The position numbers and the translations under genes were made by a program. The notes under the pieces were generated by a model, which made no database searches, had not been told where the DNA came from, and saw only the letters and a program-made list of their open reading frames with translations. 64,000 nucleotides of DNA, taken from Tubiluchus corallicola. Taxonomy: Eukaryota > Priapulida > Priapulimorpha > Priapulimorphida > Tubiluchidae. Below are positions 1 through 14,000 of the stretch, in pieces (position 1 is the first letter of the stretch; every line of letters starts with the position of its first letter). The stretch lies in NCBI GenBank assembly GCA_030141605.1, contig JAQGDQ010000048.1, positions 124,001 through 188,000 on the forward strand, given 5' to 3'.

Positions 1-239
1 GAGCAGACGATGAGTTGAGAACCCCATTTGTCAACATATTTTGTCAATTTTGAGAATGCTTCTAAAAGTGATATAGTATGCAGAATAATTACATTTCTTA
101 GCTGATTTCTTTGAATCACTAATTAGTAATTCGCTGTCATTGCGCAGTCACCCATCAATGTTGTGAAACCTAGGAAACCTTCTCATCATTATTATTTATA
201 CTACTTATATTTTTTATGTTTTTTGCATTTTCTTTTCAG

Positions 240-3200
240 GCTGAGATTTGGAGTGCCGTTTGAAGAGATTTGTAAACCTAACATTCCAGCTTCACTCTTG
301 GTAAGCTGATAAATTTTCTTTGTGAACTGAGGATAACTGACTTACTAACAGCAAAGGTTACAACCAAGTTTACTACTTCTTATTTTATGGTTTTCCTCAG
401 AATTCTGCAACATCCAGTGCAATTGTATTTTCCCTGCAATGGACTGCATGGTAGATAATACTGCACATTTCCACATGTGCAAAAATGTGCTGTAAAGTAC
501 ATGTATCTGTTGGAGGAGGCTACTGTATGGTTGCTGTGCTGATTTCGCCTTGCACAATCTCTGTAAAATGTGGCTAACATATGAAGGGTTTAAAGTTCAG
601 GTTAAAACAACATTTGATTTGCACACGTTTGAGGCTTGGGAAGGCAAATGTATTGTTTAAGTTACGACATTTTACTGCAGTAATGTGCTTTTCTGCCCTT
701 TTCAACCTTCAGTTGTCATCACAATCAGTAAATCGGCTGTTAAAATCAGTCCTTTTTTAAGTTTGCGAAGTACAGTTCTGAAGAATGCTATTAAAGTTTC
801 CCTCTCAAACCTGGTCACAATTGAGATATCTGCTAGAATTTACCGTCTTAGTCTAAACTGTTCAAAAATTAGTTGAGCTGAGTGGAGCCAAGGAAATGAA
901 ACCTGCTTCCGAATTAAAGAGTGGTTAAAATGAATTAATTTTTCCAAACTAGGTATTTTAGTAAGGATCTAAACCACCAAGAAAAATATTTTTGTTTATG
1001 ACTACTTTTTATTCTGTCTAAATACATTAATTGTTTTTAACTGTTATTTCAGTGTCACTTAATAGTATTATAACTGTGCAATGTTGAACTTTGGCTAATC
1101 AGTTCATACTTGGGTTTTTGTCCATATGGGGTACCCTCCTGGGCTACTATCCACGTGAAATTTTGGACACTATTTCACATCGGGTCTTGAATCTCTCGAA
1201 CACAGATAATTAATTGCTGCTTCACAGAGTTATCTATAAGTGATTTTGTAAAAGTTGTTTAGGTGGTATCTCTGTACTTCTCGGTAATACATTTTCGACA
1301 TTCAACACATTTTGCAGTGCTTATTTTTACTGTCCTTATACTGTGTTCTGTGGACATTCCTAAGCTTACAGTCTTGTTATTTCCTGACATTATCATGTAC
1401 AACAAGGCTCCTCTGTCAAGAATACTCTGTAAGCTGTTTGTTTCCCTCCACTTAACTATACTCAGTTTAAAAAACACATCAGCTCATAGACACGACATAT
1501 TAAATAAATCTCTTATACAGTTTTTTGTTGTTGTTTTTTTTTTAATAAAATTTTCCATTTTTTTTAAATTTTTTTGTAAGTTTTGACCCTTCAGCCTTCT
1601 GGAATAAAATGCTGTCAAAAGTTTTTAGAAAACCAAGTGTTCTAATCGGTTTTATAAATTCAAGTTTTTTTCTGTAATTTAAATGAATTTACATTACTAT
1701 TTTAAATATGTTTAATATTGCTTTAAATAATACTAAGGCCTTTATGGTAAAGTTTCAGTATTTATTGCACAGTGCACAGGTATATGCAGTCCTACAGTAA
1801 CTAAACTGAAAGACATAAGACTTTTCAACACAGCTCTTCAGTGTCTATTTCTGCTGTTATATCAGAATATTAGGTAAAAGCCCAAAACTAAAATTGTTGC
1901 TGAATGCGGCCATGTTTGTTACTGAATACAATTTACCATCATGGTCCTTAAAGCAATATTGAAATTGTGTACCACCAAGAACCTGTTTAGACTTTTAATA
2001 TGTTAATAAATATTGTAAAACATTTTTGACAAAATTTTTAGTTGCTATGTGTTCGATTGCCAAAAGGTAATGCCAAAATTTGTGACAAGTGACACAGAGC
2101 AATATACTGAAGTGAATTTGTGATGCTCTGCCATAAAAAATACAGTTTGGCAAAACAATACAGGTTTTCCTGTAGTGCTTACTGCTTAGTGCTTGCTGTC
2201 ATCAAACAACATTGCATTTGATTTCATGTTAAAAATCAGTGTTAGAGTTCACTTGTCAGTATCATGTAAGCCCAGAAGTTTTTCTAGATTTAGTTTAGAA
2301 TATAAAATTTGGCATTGCAGGTGTTGATATTAAAGATCAATGCTGAGGGCCCACACAAAAAAGAAGTCTTTCGAGCGCCTGGCAATTACAACAATGTGAA
2401 ACAGCTTATGCGGATGCTGCGAAGTGGAAAGAGTGTCAACTTGCAGGATTACTCCGTACATACCGTTGCTTCACTTCTGAAGGTAAAATATATTTTGTAG
2501 TCTTGCTGATTTGGCCCCAGCTGTGTTTTATTCTAGCTAAAACCCCTGCATTTGAATTCATAATATGGTTAAACAGACTCTGAAACTTTAGTTTTGGGCC
2601 AGAAGTGTGCTTTCTTGGTTTTTTCATACCAGCTTCAGTAAAAGTCTGTCATGGTTTTGCGCCTAGTTATTAGTGGCAAAATTGCCATTTTGCTTTCTTG
2701 GCTTTTAGGTAGTTTGAGATTTGGCTTTGTTATTATTTTGCTGAAACTTAAATCAAACTAGATGACATTTACCTTTTGTTCTTTGCCCTACTTTGAGAAA
2801 AGAACACTTTAGAGCATCCTTCGTCAAGACATTTAAAAGAAAGCTAGACAGACAAAAGCATCGCACGGCATGCTAAACACAGTAATTATCTCATTAAATA
2901 TGATAAACAAAAATATGTATGTGGCAGAAATACATTCTTCATGAAAAATTACTAAAGTAACTACCTCAAATACACTACTGTGATAAAAAATGGGTGATAT
3001 CATGAAGCCATATGAGCTAGTATATCTAGTCAAGTTTTTGTGCATGTTTGCATAAGTTATGTTAATATGGTATATTAAAATCCAGTAACATGCTATGTAA
3101 AACATTGTGGAGTATAACAAAACAAATTACATCAAGTTTATGGCAAAAGCTAGGCTTTGCACTTTCCATCCGTTATATTGCTGAAATGTTAATATGTTCA

Positions 3201-6200
3201 AATGTGTAAATTTTCCCATTAAATATGCAAACTTAAAAATGTATCTGGCAGAAATGGATTTTACAGGCAAAATTACCCTAGAAACCACCTTCAGAAGTTT
3301 TACATTCCAAAATCTCGCACAAGTTACAGTGCCTTTCAGTCTATAACAAGTGGTGTTCGAGGTGCAGGAAGGTATCATGTTCAGGTCGAGACCAATGCTT
3401 CTGGTTTGGGGTTTGGGATACTAATTGTGTCCGAGGTCAGAATTTTCTGGGCTTCGAGATCAAGTGGTCGAGATCCAGGTTCGGGATGAAATATTCAGGA
3501 TCAGGATTCCCACCTCAGAACCAGAAATATACTTATCCTTAAATGGAGATAGGAAAATTACAGCCCAATTCCTGCATTGCTCTCCAGATTGCTTTTCTGT
3601 GAATCCACATAATGTACTATCTACATAATCAACTCTTGCACTGAACCTGTGTACTTCACTATGACTGTGAACAGTAAACATGAAGTAAACATAACAATAA
3701 TTGTTTATTATGCATCGGGCCTGTGACTAAGAAGTATTATCTGCTTGGGTAATATTTAGGTACAAAAGATACTAGTAGCAATACATACTATGAGACAAGA
3801 CTAGCACAAAATATTTTTCATAAATTGTTCCAATATCACATGGCTGAGTATGCTCTCTTCTGTATGTGCCACAAATAGATAATCGTGTATTTGCTTCAAA
3901 CTATTTACAAGACATTTAAAAAATAGAGGTAACAATCACACAATGCAGTTATGGTTAATAACATCTTAATAAAAGTATGTTATCATGAACTTCAAGCAAT
4001 GAATATCTTCGTACAGGGCTCATTCTTCTTGGTAAACCTCAAAAACCTGTTAGAAGTGAACGTTATTTTTCAAATATATATTATAAACTTTTTAAAGTTT
4101 GGGATCTGAGTCTGGACGGGATGAGAAATTTTGGAGCGAGATTCGGGGACGGGACTGAAAGCTCGTGAATGGGGTTCCGGTGTTGAAGAAAGTTTGGATC
4201 GAGGTACGGGGGATCGTGATTATAACAATCCCAACCTCGACCCACCCTGTCTAAAGCTCTATAAATTCTATGACTTTTGTCTATTAAAGGAACACGAGTC
4301 AGCATTCTGTATTCCATATGTGCAGTAACACTGCTGCATTGACTATTTAATGAATTGTTAAAAAATACACCAGTATTAACTACCATCAGTTACTGTATTT
4401 GATAAAGATTTCCTAAGTTTAATATGCCCTTTGAAAACTGTTTTCACTTTTTTCTTGTAATGCAGTTTCCAAAGGTGAATTGCGGTACTAATGACAGGCT
4501 AATGCATGTATACATGAATAGATTTTGGACTGTGTTTATCACTGTTTTACAAAATTGTATTTGCCATGTCTTGGCTCTTGAAAGAACAAAATTTTGAAAG
4601 TTCTAACAAATGTGCAAGCTGTTTGTCTGTTGATGCTCATTTACCATCTGATAAGTTAGAGAACAAGTTCAAAATACACATGGTAGCCACTTGTGTTTCT
4701 CATTGATTGAGAACTTACTGTACAGTGTACATCATTAGGCAAATTAATGTGAGTTAGTGCATTTTGTTTTATCTTTAACTTGTTTAATCAGTGACAACTG
4801 CATATAACTGACCACAACGTTTTTAAATATTTAGTATAATTTTTTTAATATTTTATTCGTTCTATGCATCAGAAAGTTTTGCTTTTTGAAAATGAAAGTA
4901 AGAAATAAAAATGCACTAAAATGTGCTAATGCAAAAAACCAAGAAATAAAAAGTATTGATTCTATTTTTGCTGGGAAGACAGTTGTAATAATTGTTAAAG
5001 TTTTTGGTAGAATTTTAACAAAAGAAAGGATATTTTGTTTTTGAGACAGTAAGCAAATCTGATTTAGGATTCTGAACAATGGAGATGTAAACATAACATT
5101 TTTACTAGTGGTTTAAATGCTAGATATAAATTCTTGTCTACCTCCCACTTAACCTTTTTGAAATTTTTATACAACCTTTTTTAAATATATGCTAATCGCG
5201 GTTAACATCATTGCATTTAGTAAGGTTAAGGTTAGCATTGGTGAGTAATGTTTTGTTTTGTTTTACTCCTTTAGCATGAATAAGACTGACTCAGCAACTC
5301 AGAACATAACTGTCTTGCCAACCAGTTTAAAATCGATTGATTTTGGCACTCCAATTTATTTTGTCCTGATTACCTAGATCCTGAACATTATGTTGAGCTC
5401 TCCCTCCCCTGAAATGAAATCAGTATTTCACACTTGAAACTGTGCACTGCATTTTCTAACTGTTAGGAATTCTTTCACGGGCAGCCTGAGCTTTTAATAT
5501 TTGTTTTCTTCATCATGTGACATCCTGGTCAGGTTATGTTAATTTGATAATTTTTCTCTAGAGTTATTTCAATCTAACTGTTAAACTTGGTTACTAATTT
5601 TCCGTTAAACTTCACAGTTTAATGTAACCATCTGTCCTTGACAATTTGTTTTGAGCAAGTAGTTTTATGATAACAAATGAGTTTAATTTCTAATTTTTCA
5701 GAAATTTCTACAGAAACTTCCAGATGGCATTTTTGGTGCTCCAAATGAGGACAAACTTTTTCGTGTCATGGCCTCTAGTATCAGCTCCCATGAGAAGGTT
5801 AAAGAAGTGTCAAAGTATGTTAAATAAAGTAATGGCTATTTAACACTAAGTGGTAGAATGACTTATTCAATGATTTATGAACTTTCTTTTAACAAAACGA
5901 CAAGGCATTGGACATAGCTTAATAGACTAAATACTCTCCCATCAAACTTATATTATTTGTAGAATTGTGTCTAAAATTTACGAAACACTGAAATATTTTT
6001 GGAAAAGGGCTGCAGAAGTGGAATTTATTAGGAAATTTGTGAGTCTCCTGTATGTTTTTTTACACGATATTATGATATCTTTTATATAAAATTTGGTATT
6101 TTGCAAACTAGGATCCAGCAGTTAACACCAAAGTCTATTTGTCTTAAGTGGTTGTGGCAAGACCAGAACCTTCCTCAGTTAATTCTTTACGGTGAGACAT

Positions 6201-9200
6201 CAAATTGATGTAGGTATATAGTTTGCAAATATATTGTTCTTCTTTTGCAAGAGAAAATACTTGGACTGTCTCCAGACCACGTTTGTTGATTTTAAACAAA
6301 CTTGTTTATTGTGAGCTTTTTTAACAGGATTGTGTTAGCATTGCCGGGCATGACACAGAAACTATTGGTGCTTTTAATTGGCATGTTTAAACTTATTGCT
6401 GTCAATGCAGATGACGCAGGAACAGGTGAGTTCATTGTTTGATAAGTAGCAAATTTCTGTTAATTTTTCTATTTCTTTTTATTTGATAAAATTGTAGTAA
6501 AACAGTGGATTCCTGCTGATGACTTTTATGATTATGATGCCTAATGTTGAAAATAAAGGAGTTTAGAATGAGAACGGGTGGTAAAAAGAGATGGGTTCAT
6601 AGAACCTTAGAACATTTACAGTAGTCTGCAGTTTTTGAAATGCTTTAATAGTCTAGTTCAAGTTAAGTTACACTAACACTTGCGTTGAAAATCTATCTGA
6701 AATCCATATAATGGTGGAAATAATATTTTTTCTTGTCTATTACTTAAAAACATCATGAAGTGTGTGATAAGTCCACTTACCTACTTTTCTGCTGAAGTCC
6801 ACATTGGTACCAAAAGGAAATTTTCTTCATTTCACCTATATTGGATAATTTTGCATGTCTTAACACTAAACCCTAACACTGAAGCTCCTGGAGTGGTGTT
6901 CCAGCCTTCATTGCTTTTTTTACATTCCAGCAGACAGCAGTTTTAAACTTTTATACTCCTATATTTTATACACTTAGGAAAGCTTTTTCACATATTTTCA
7001 AATGTGCAAATAAGTTCCAAGACATTAGTTTAGGCCTTAATTTAAAATATTGCTCATAATATGTCTAAAATTTGGTAGTGGTGCAATTTTATTAATACCC
7101 AAATGTCATTTACCAAAGACTTGTCCATATCTCGAATTAAATTTGAGTCTCAAGCTGAAATTTCCCAATTTTAGCAGCTTCGTTGGCCAAAATCTTTGTG
7201 CAGGTATAATCTTATTAAGTCTTTGTCAATAGTTTTTTCGTGTTACCTAGCATCGTATATGGGCAATTCTATTTTGGGCAAATGGAGGGGATGTTCTAAA
7301 TCACTGTGAGTCGCATTTTGTGCATTTTTACCTTGAAATAATAGTCAGCTAAAAATAATCTTGAGATTTAGCAAGTAGGCAATCAATTTATTTATTAAAC
7401 TGTAGCTGTATGGAAAGTTTGAGACCTGTATGATGTTCCTTTCGCTACATGAACAACTGTGTGCCAAGTACTGTGAACCTGCGATCACTGCAATTGTGAT
7501 CTGCAGGTAATTTTACTAGCTAGCTTTCTGTGTTAATACGTGTACAGTAATTAAAGGTAATAGGCTACCATTCTGGCTAAATCATGAAAACTATATTCAA
7601 CCTACGTTAGGAGTTTTCGAGCATTTTTGCAACAATAATAATTGTTTCAGTCATTTGTCACTGACTGTCATACTTAAGAATTCATGAATTCTTACAGTTT
7701 TATGCTTTGAAAAATGTAAATTGATCACGTTTTGTCAGAAGCATTATTTGAGCAGCACAAAGCAAACTGACAGTGAAGAAACATCATCCATAAGCGATCA
7801 GAGAACAGAAAATTTAACCACACTGCAATAATAGACACTGAGGGGGCAGCACAAGATATCAATGACATCACCCTAAAACTTTTATACGCTGTACCTCGTT
7901 ATTGCATACAGTGCATTGAAGTAGATGTGGACAAAGCTGTGATTTGAGCTTAACATTAAAAATAACTTCAGTGCTGCTTTAAGGACCTTGTTTTAGTGTA
8001 ATATCATAGATGTCTAATGAAGTAAGCAAAATGTACTTGATGTTACTGTAGCTGTTACAAATTGTTGACCAATTCCTCTTATAATAAGTATTTATCTTCA
8101 AAATGTCATTCATCCTTGTTTAAGCAAAGTGGTAATGAAAAGCTTGGTTGCAGTTGTTGCATAGAAATAGATTGAATTCAGTTTCGCAGTATGTTATTAT
8201 TAACAGGAATGTCATCGGAAGCTTTAGGCGTCAGTGTAGCTCCCTCTATCTTGCATTCCTGTACTGCAAATGGCAAGAAAGTTGATGTTGACAGATTTCG
8301 TCAGGCTGCCAGCATTGTCACTTTCCTCATCGACCAGTTTGGCAGCCCTGTATTATTCGGCAGGTGAGGTTTTATAATTTCTGTTGTTATACTATTGCAA
8401 ATGGTAATCAAGTTTTCAGCAATAAAATAAACTCATAACTGTGTTGGTACTGCTGATTGTTTACTAAAGCAGACTTATTTTCATATTAATTTCGATTTAT
8501 AATGTACTCTTTGATAATTATGCTTTGACTTATAAGAAAAAACTAATTGTATATAATTTCCAAACAGGGACAACTACGAGTATTTTTCACAAACAACAAG
8601 ACAGTTGTTTGACTCAGACAGCCATTGGCAATTACTGTTGCAATGTCCGCAGACTCTGGAGGCTGGTGATGGCCACCATGATTCTAGCCTTGCAGTCGAG
8701 ACTACATTAACTAGCATAGAGTATAGCTTAGAAGGTAAAAATTATGATTTTGCAATTTTCGTATTTAGTTATTTATTGAGCTGCAGAAATAATAAAGATT
8801 TTTGTAGCTGTGAAACTGTGAGCTGTCTGCAAATGCAAAGTACTGCAAAGCACTGGATTTAGAACAGATACAGAACTTGTTAAAAGATGAAGTACTTAAC
8901 AAAGCTTTATTTGTAGATCATAGATTACAGCATAATAATTTTAGACACTTTATAAATTGTCATGTGAACACTCTTCTACTTTATTTGCTTATTAGTAGAT
9001 TTTTGAGTGCTTCGAGGAAAAATACATTTGCAAAAAAGAGCTCTATTCCTACTTTAAAAACTAAGCACAGAACTAAACTAGTATTCCTTCAGAGTAATTT
9101 TAGGCAAAAAACAATTGAAATACTTATGAAACATTTCCGAGGCAAGGTGGAAAAAATCTTGATGACAATAAGTCAAGAAAAAGATCAGTTAATAAAATAT

Positions 9201-11090
9201 CCCGCAACAAAGAAATTGGAAAAAAATTCTGTTGATCAACTGTTAGGGCAAGTATTACGAATGTGTTCATTTGAATTAACAAAATTATACATGAGTTAAA
9301 CTACTTGAAGTAGGCATAAATCACTAAATCAAGCATTATGAAGCAAACATTGTGCATTCTTCACATCAAAACCTTTACATTTTGAAAGGACAGTTTTTTA
9401 ATTGATGTCTTCTTTTTTAGATACTCCAGAGACATCAAAGAGCCATGAAAGTCTAGACACTTTAGCAGTAGGCGGGCGAAAAAGTGGGAGATCTAGTATA
9501 AGCGGATCTTCGGCCACCCTTGAAGCACGCAGCTTGAGTCGGGTTTGTATCAACATGTATTGCTTTGTCCATCTTTCATCTTTATAGAACGTTTTCATGA
9601 TGTGCGACCTACTAATTTTCCTCACAGTGTGCACTTACATTTTCTAGCAAAATCTGTTGTTTGTATAAGCCTATTGTTGATGGTGTTGCACAGCATTTAG
9701 AATACAATATAGCTTTCTCTGAAAAGCACATTTATTTATTTCTTTACAGAAAGGTTCGCGGTTTTCCCAAATGAGAGCTGCCTCCGTCGATGAGTTGAAA
9801 GTTGAACCAAAGCGAACAGAAAGCTCTCGGAGCTTGCATTTACTTGATTTACAGGAACGTCAGGCTGCACGAATGAGGGCACGTTCAGAGTGGTTTTTAG
9901 CACCTCCTAGACGTGTGGAGATTTCTGTTGATATGTTAAAACGAATTGAGGAGATACTAGAATCAATGGAGCAAAATTTAGGCATTTATATTTGTAAGTC
10001 TGCTATAGCCATTTATCAAGTAACTTCTGATAATTGATAAACTGCTGATAATTAGATAACTAATTATAAAAATTGTGGACTTTAATAGCTTACGGTTAGA
10101 GCAATGCAGTTTATCTGAAAGAAGTTATTTGTTTGGTTACGGCGATGAGTATCCTGATTAAGTGAAGAAAGTTCTGAGCTTGACTTGGCCATAAACAGTG
10201 AACTGTGTATTTTATGCTTTTTTTCCACATTTAAATGCCTTAGACTTTTGACACTAGTGTTTAGCTGCTTGGCTTTTCTGTCAAATCTCTAGAATTTGCT
10301 CATGATGCCTGAACCTTGGCATTTACTGCTGTACTTAGGATGTTATTGTGAGGATGGTTTTTAGAACATGCACTTGAAAGAGGGGTGATTTTTCTTAAAC
10401 TTGCCAGAGACCAAGTCACTATTGTTAGTTATACGAGTTAGGTATATCATTCCTGTTGTGGAGCTTAGAAAAGTCTTATTTATAAGCATCAAAAATATTG
10501 CTGTATCGAGAATGTAAGATGAGTTTTTGTGGTGAGTAAAAAGGGAGTAAAAGTAAAAAAAGAAAATATGATATTTCTAAAAAAAATCAAGATAATTTTT
10601 TTGTATTTGCGTAATGTTGATTTATCATTCATTTTCACTCATTACATTTGCAGCTAAACCATTGAGTGAACAATCGTCATTTCGCTTTCCCCACCGCAGT
10701 GAACCAGCGCCATCTGGTCTGTCACCATTACTGCAAAAGGACGATCACAGCCACTCTGATGATGCATTTCAAGAATCCCATTCTGGTTATGTAAGCCAAT
10801 CAGATGATGCCTTAGATAGGGGAACTTGTGACCGGGCAGGGTCGCATGACAGTGACCGTCTAGGTATCACACTAGAGGGCATGGACAGTGGTATGGCATC
10901 GCAGTCAGATGACGGCGGTTTATGTGCAACGCATTCCCCTGGAGTGACCTTCCTGGAAGGGGAAGATACAGGGTTGGTAAGTGCCGAAACTCTCAGTGAT
11001 TCTGAGCTACTTGAGGAATCTTGCGATACAGGATCTTCGTCTGGTACAGTAGAGCGAATACGCAATATTGATGCGGAAACTCCAACATGA
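240..11090 (+). CDS. RhoGAP-domain protein, 3' part (5' end off the window)
   Basis: Nine exons join in phase: 240-300, 2321-2482, 5702-5814, 6328-6425, 8207-8363, 8568-8734, 9421-9542, 9750-9993 and 10654-11090 (TGA). Each is bounded by AG and GT, and together they give about 519 residues. The first ~200 residues are a RhoGAP domain, which speeds GTP hydrolysis by Rho-family GTPases. It opens with FGVPFEEI, carries the arginine finger in EVFRAPG (partial residue 38), Lys 74 in LLKKFLQKLP, and the helix MSSEALGVSVAPSIL. The Asn common in that helix (Asn194 of p50RhoGAP) appears to be Ala here. The remaining ~310 residues are Ser/Asp-rich and look mostly disordered, with a basic helical stretch (LQERQAARMRARSEW, then VDMLKRIEEILESMEQ). 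I cannot assign the ARHGAP subfamily. Upstream domains would lie left of the window. Confidence 0.85.
301..2320 (+). other. RhoGAP gene intron, no feature recognised
   Basis: AT-rich intron between two phase-0 exon ends. It has a GTAAGC donor and a GGCATTGCAG acceptor. I see no exon, RNA gene or clear repeat; the short open frames here lack any family resemblance. Confidence 0.75.
2483..5701 (+). other. RhoGAP gene intron with diverged repeats
   Basis: A 3.2-kb intron. It holds a diverged direct repeat (about 2895-2990 and 3215-3310) and two TCGGG-rich patches (about 3350-3510 and 4095-4250) related to one at 62565-62775. No coding exon is recognised. Confidence 0.6.
6426..8206 (+). other. 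RhoGAP gene intron, no feature recognised
   Basis: An intron with GTGAG donor and TTAACAG acceptor splitting a Gly codon. I see no recognisable gene or repeat in it. Confidence 0.7.
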
Positions 11091-14000
11091 CTTACATACT
11101 GTATATAGATCATGATAACAGGTAGAGTTTTTACTTGCAGCTTGAAATATGGTGATTATCTTGCATATTATATAAGATTTTATCAGATTTGATTTGCCCA
11201 TGGATAGTCCTGGCCAATGAAATGATGAAGAAAAAGATCATTGCTTTTATGTACATATATTGGGCATCAGTTAAGTAAGTCCTATCGTTTTGTATGCTTT
11301 ATTGATTACAGCCTTCCAGAATTCTATATGTGGCTATTTCTTATAACTACCTGTTTACTGAATTAAGCTTTGGGTAATGTTAACAAAGATTTTTGAAAGG
11401 CATTACAAGCACATCTTACATGCATAGTATTTCAGCAGTTGTAATTAATATTAGGTACAGGTTATAATAAGTGACTAAATTTTTGATTTACTGAAGACTT
11501 TAGGTTATTTTAAGTGCTTACCTAATAGAAGAGGTAAAGGAATGAAAGTTCGTAAATGGACAAGTTGGTTTGTCATCAAGTACTTATTCCAATCCAATAA
11601 TCGTCCAATAATAGATCAGTGATATGCGGACTGAACTCTTGCAGAGCTTAATTTAATCTATTGTTTAACTATTACATATTGTGCAGATGCAGCTTCAAAA
11701 TTGAATGTTTATTTTTTGTCATCTTTATTCTAGTTCTTTTTAATGTGCAGGTTGAAACGTGCACAGTTAATCACCCTTTAGCTACCTTCATGGCCAACAG
11801 AGTCTTACTACTCACTTTTTGTAGGCTGACCCCTGCAGTGTCACAGATATAGTTAATCTATAGAGTCGCTGAACCGTTCTTTGTGGACCTAAAAAAAGTG
11901 GGTCTGCTCATCTCTGCCATAAATGGTCTTGTACCTTCTGCAAACTGTATTTGTTTAAATGTCTATTGCAATGTTATAGTTTTTATTCCAGTACTTTTAC
12001 AATTCGTTTTACTCCATGCAGTATTTTACTGAAGTACAACTAGATGTAATAGCCAGCTTTCTGAGCGAGAGTTTTATGTTATATAAATGAAAGGCTATGC
12101 CATTTTGGGAACATTCTTTCATCGTATACAACTAAATGGCGACACAACTTTCTCTCCTTAATTGCATCCAGTATGTTGCCATTGTACAACGCATCAGAAA
12201 ATATCATTGCGAGTTCAGTATATTACTTGCTGGAACATAGTATGCTGGAGTCAGCAGCTTGTTTATCTTATTGTACTGGGAACTGCACAATGACATCCTA
12301 TATTGCTGATTTGTAATTTGGTTGGTAGAAGGAGCTAGTAGACAATATGATACTTATGCATTTAGTTCTTCTGGTGAATAGTGTTGGTGCATCATGTACA
12401 GGCACGTCATATACCTAATGTTTAGTATAGTGATGTTTACATAGTTCTTGGTAGATTGTACACACATAGCACACGCGCATGTATATACACTGGAACTGCT
12501 GAGCAGGCACAATCTACAATGTATATTGGGTTATTATTTTATACTCACCATGTTGTGTTTCTAATATATACAGTTGTGCGTGTCTAATTTTTTCATTGTT
12601 GTGATTCTAATTATGTAACATATATATCTGCTGGTATATCAAAGTGCATTTACCATTCCAAGAATATCGTTATGTACTGAGCCAATGTATATTATACTTT
12701 ATATATTATACTGACAGATGATAGTTGTTTTTCAGTAGTGAGTAATCAGTTATTATTGCAATAGTTGTAATCCCCATAATTGAGCTGAATACTGAAAGTT
12801 TGCTTAATGAAGATTATTCTTTCCGCAATGATTTAAACAATCCATTTCGTTCTATTATGTCGGCCGAGAAAAATCCTTAGGCGGTTTTACTGTAATTGTG
12901 CCAAGGACTTCAAATGGTACAGGATCATTTGAATAAGTAGTAATTATTTTGTGATTCGTGTGAATGAGCAGAGTAAATAGCCTTGGCATGCAGAAGTTAA
13001 AGTTAAATTCATCATTTTTACAAGATCTTTTCCTGTAAACTGTATTACTTCACCAATTGTTGCAATTGCCCTTATTTGAAAAACCTTTTCCTTAAAATGT
13101 TTGCATTTAACAGTAATAAGTGAAGCTAGGATAATTGTCATGTATTTTTTGTCTAAGAAAATGTGCTCTACTCGAGCCTATTCTGATGAAATTATAGCAA
13201 ATATATGTGAAAATTATCACATTACAAGACATCAGTAATATTATATTACTTCAGAGTTTTGAAGTATTAGGCGATTTTCTTAACATAGTGGTAACATAAG
13301 AGAAATGTTAATATTATTTTATCAGTAAAATTTTTTTCAGCAAGATTACTGCATATAAATCGGGTCTGATTTTGTTATTTTATCAGTCTGTATGGATAAT
13401 TTATTAAATATGTTTATTTTGTTCTTGATTTTTATTTGTTGACAATCATTTTATTATTATTATTTACCCTGTAATTCTGGTTGTGGTTTATGTTTAGTGG
13501 TGGTAATAACATTTCTGGTTTTCATATCGCATTTTTCTGTCAGCCCAAGTGTTTATTTGCTTTCATATCCTAGCTTTGTTATCGCTGTATATTTTTCAAC
13601 TGTCCATAAATACAATATCAGTATCTTGTGTTGTAACTCTGGAGTTAAAATAAGTGTATAGGTATTATTATTAAAGGTATACTGGGAGCCTAACCATATT
13701 GTAAAGTGCCTTTAGATCATGCTGTTATGTTACAAATGTCAAGTATTTATTATCCTCATGAATTACAGGTACTGAATTATATGGTAATACATTATAAAGT
13801 AACAGCTCAAGGAAGCTGCAGTTTGCTGCCATTCAGGATCTTGTTTGGTAGTTACAACCGTTTCCTATGGCTCAGTTTTAATCATTATTGTTCTAGGATA
13901 TGCAAAAAAATTTCAAGAGATATAAGTACATTGGAGAAATAATGTTTTCTTGTGTAATGTTATACTGTTTTTTGAAAAAAACACTCATTTGTTTTGTATT

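Larger units (their letters stand above)
240..8630 (+). other. RhoGAP catalytic domain (split over exons 1-6 of the visible gene)
   Basis: The domain runs from FGVPFEEI in exon 240-300 to about FGRDNYEYF in exon 8568-8734. The arginine finger (EVFR) and the Lys of LLKKF are in or at the edge of exon 2321-2482. The helix with VAPSIL is in exon 8207-8363. Exon phases agree at every junction (0, 0, 2, 1, 2). Confidence 0.8.

Noticed and set aside
8877-9299. A 140-codon plus-strand frame in a RhoGAP intron
   Set aside because: It lies between two exons that join in phase without it, it is AT-rich, and I recognise no domain; a retained or alternative exon is possible but unsupported.
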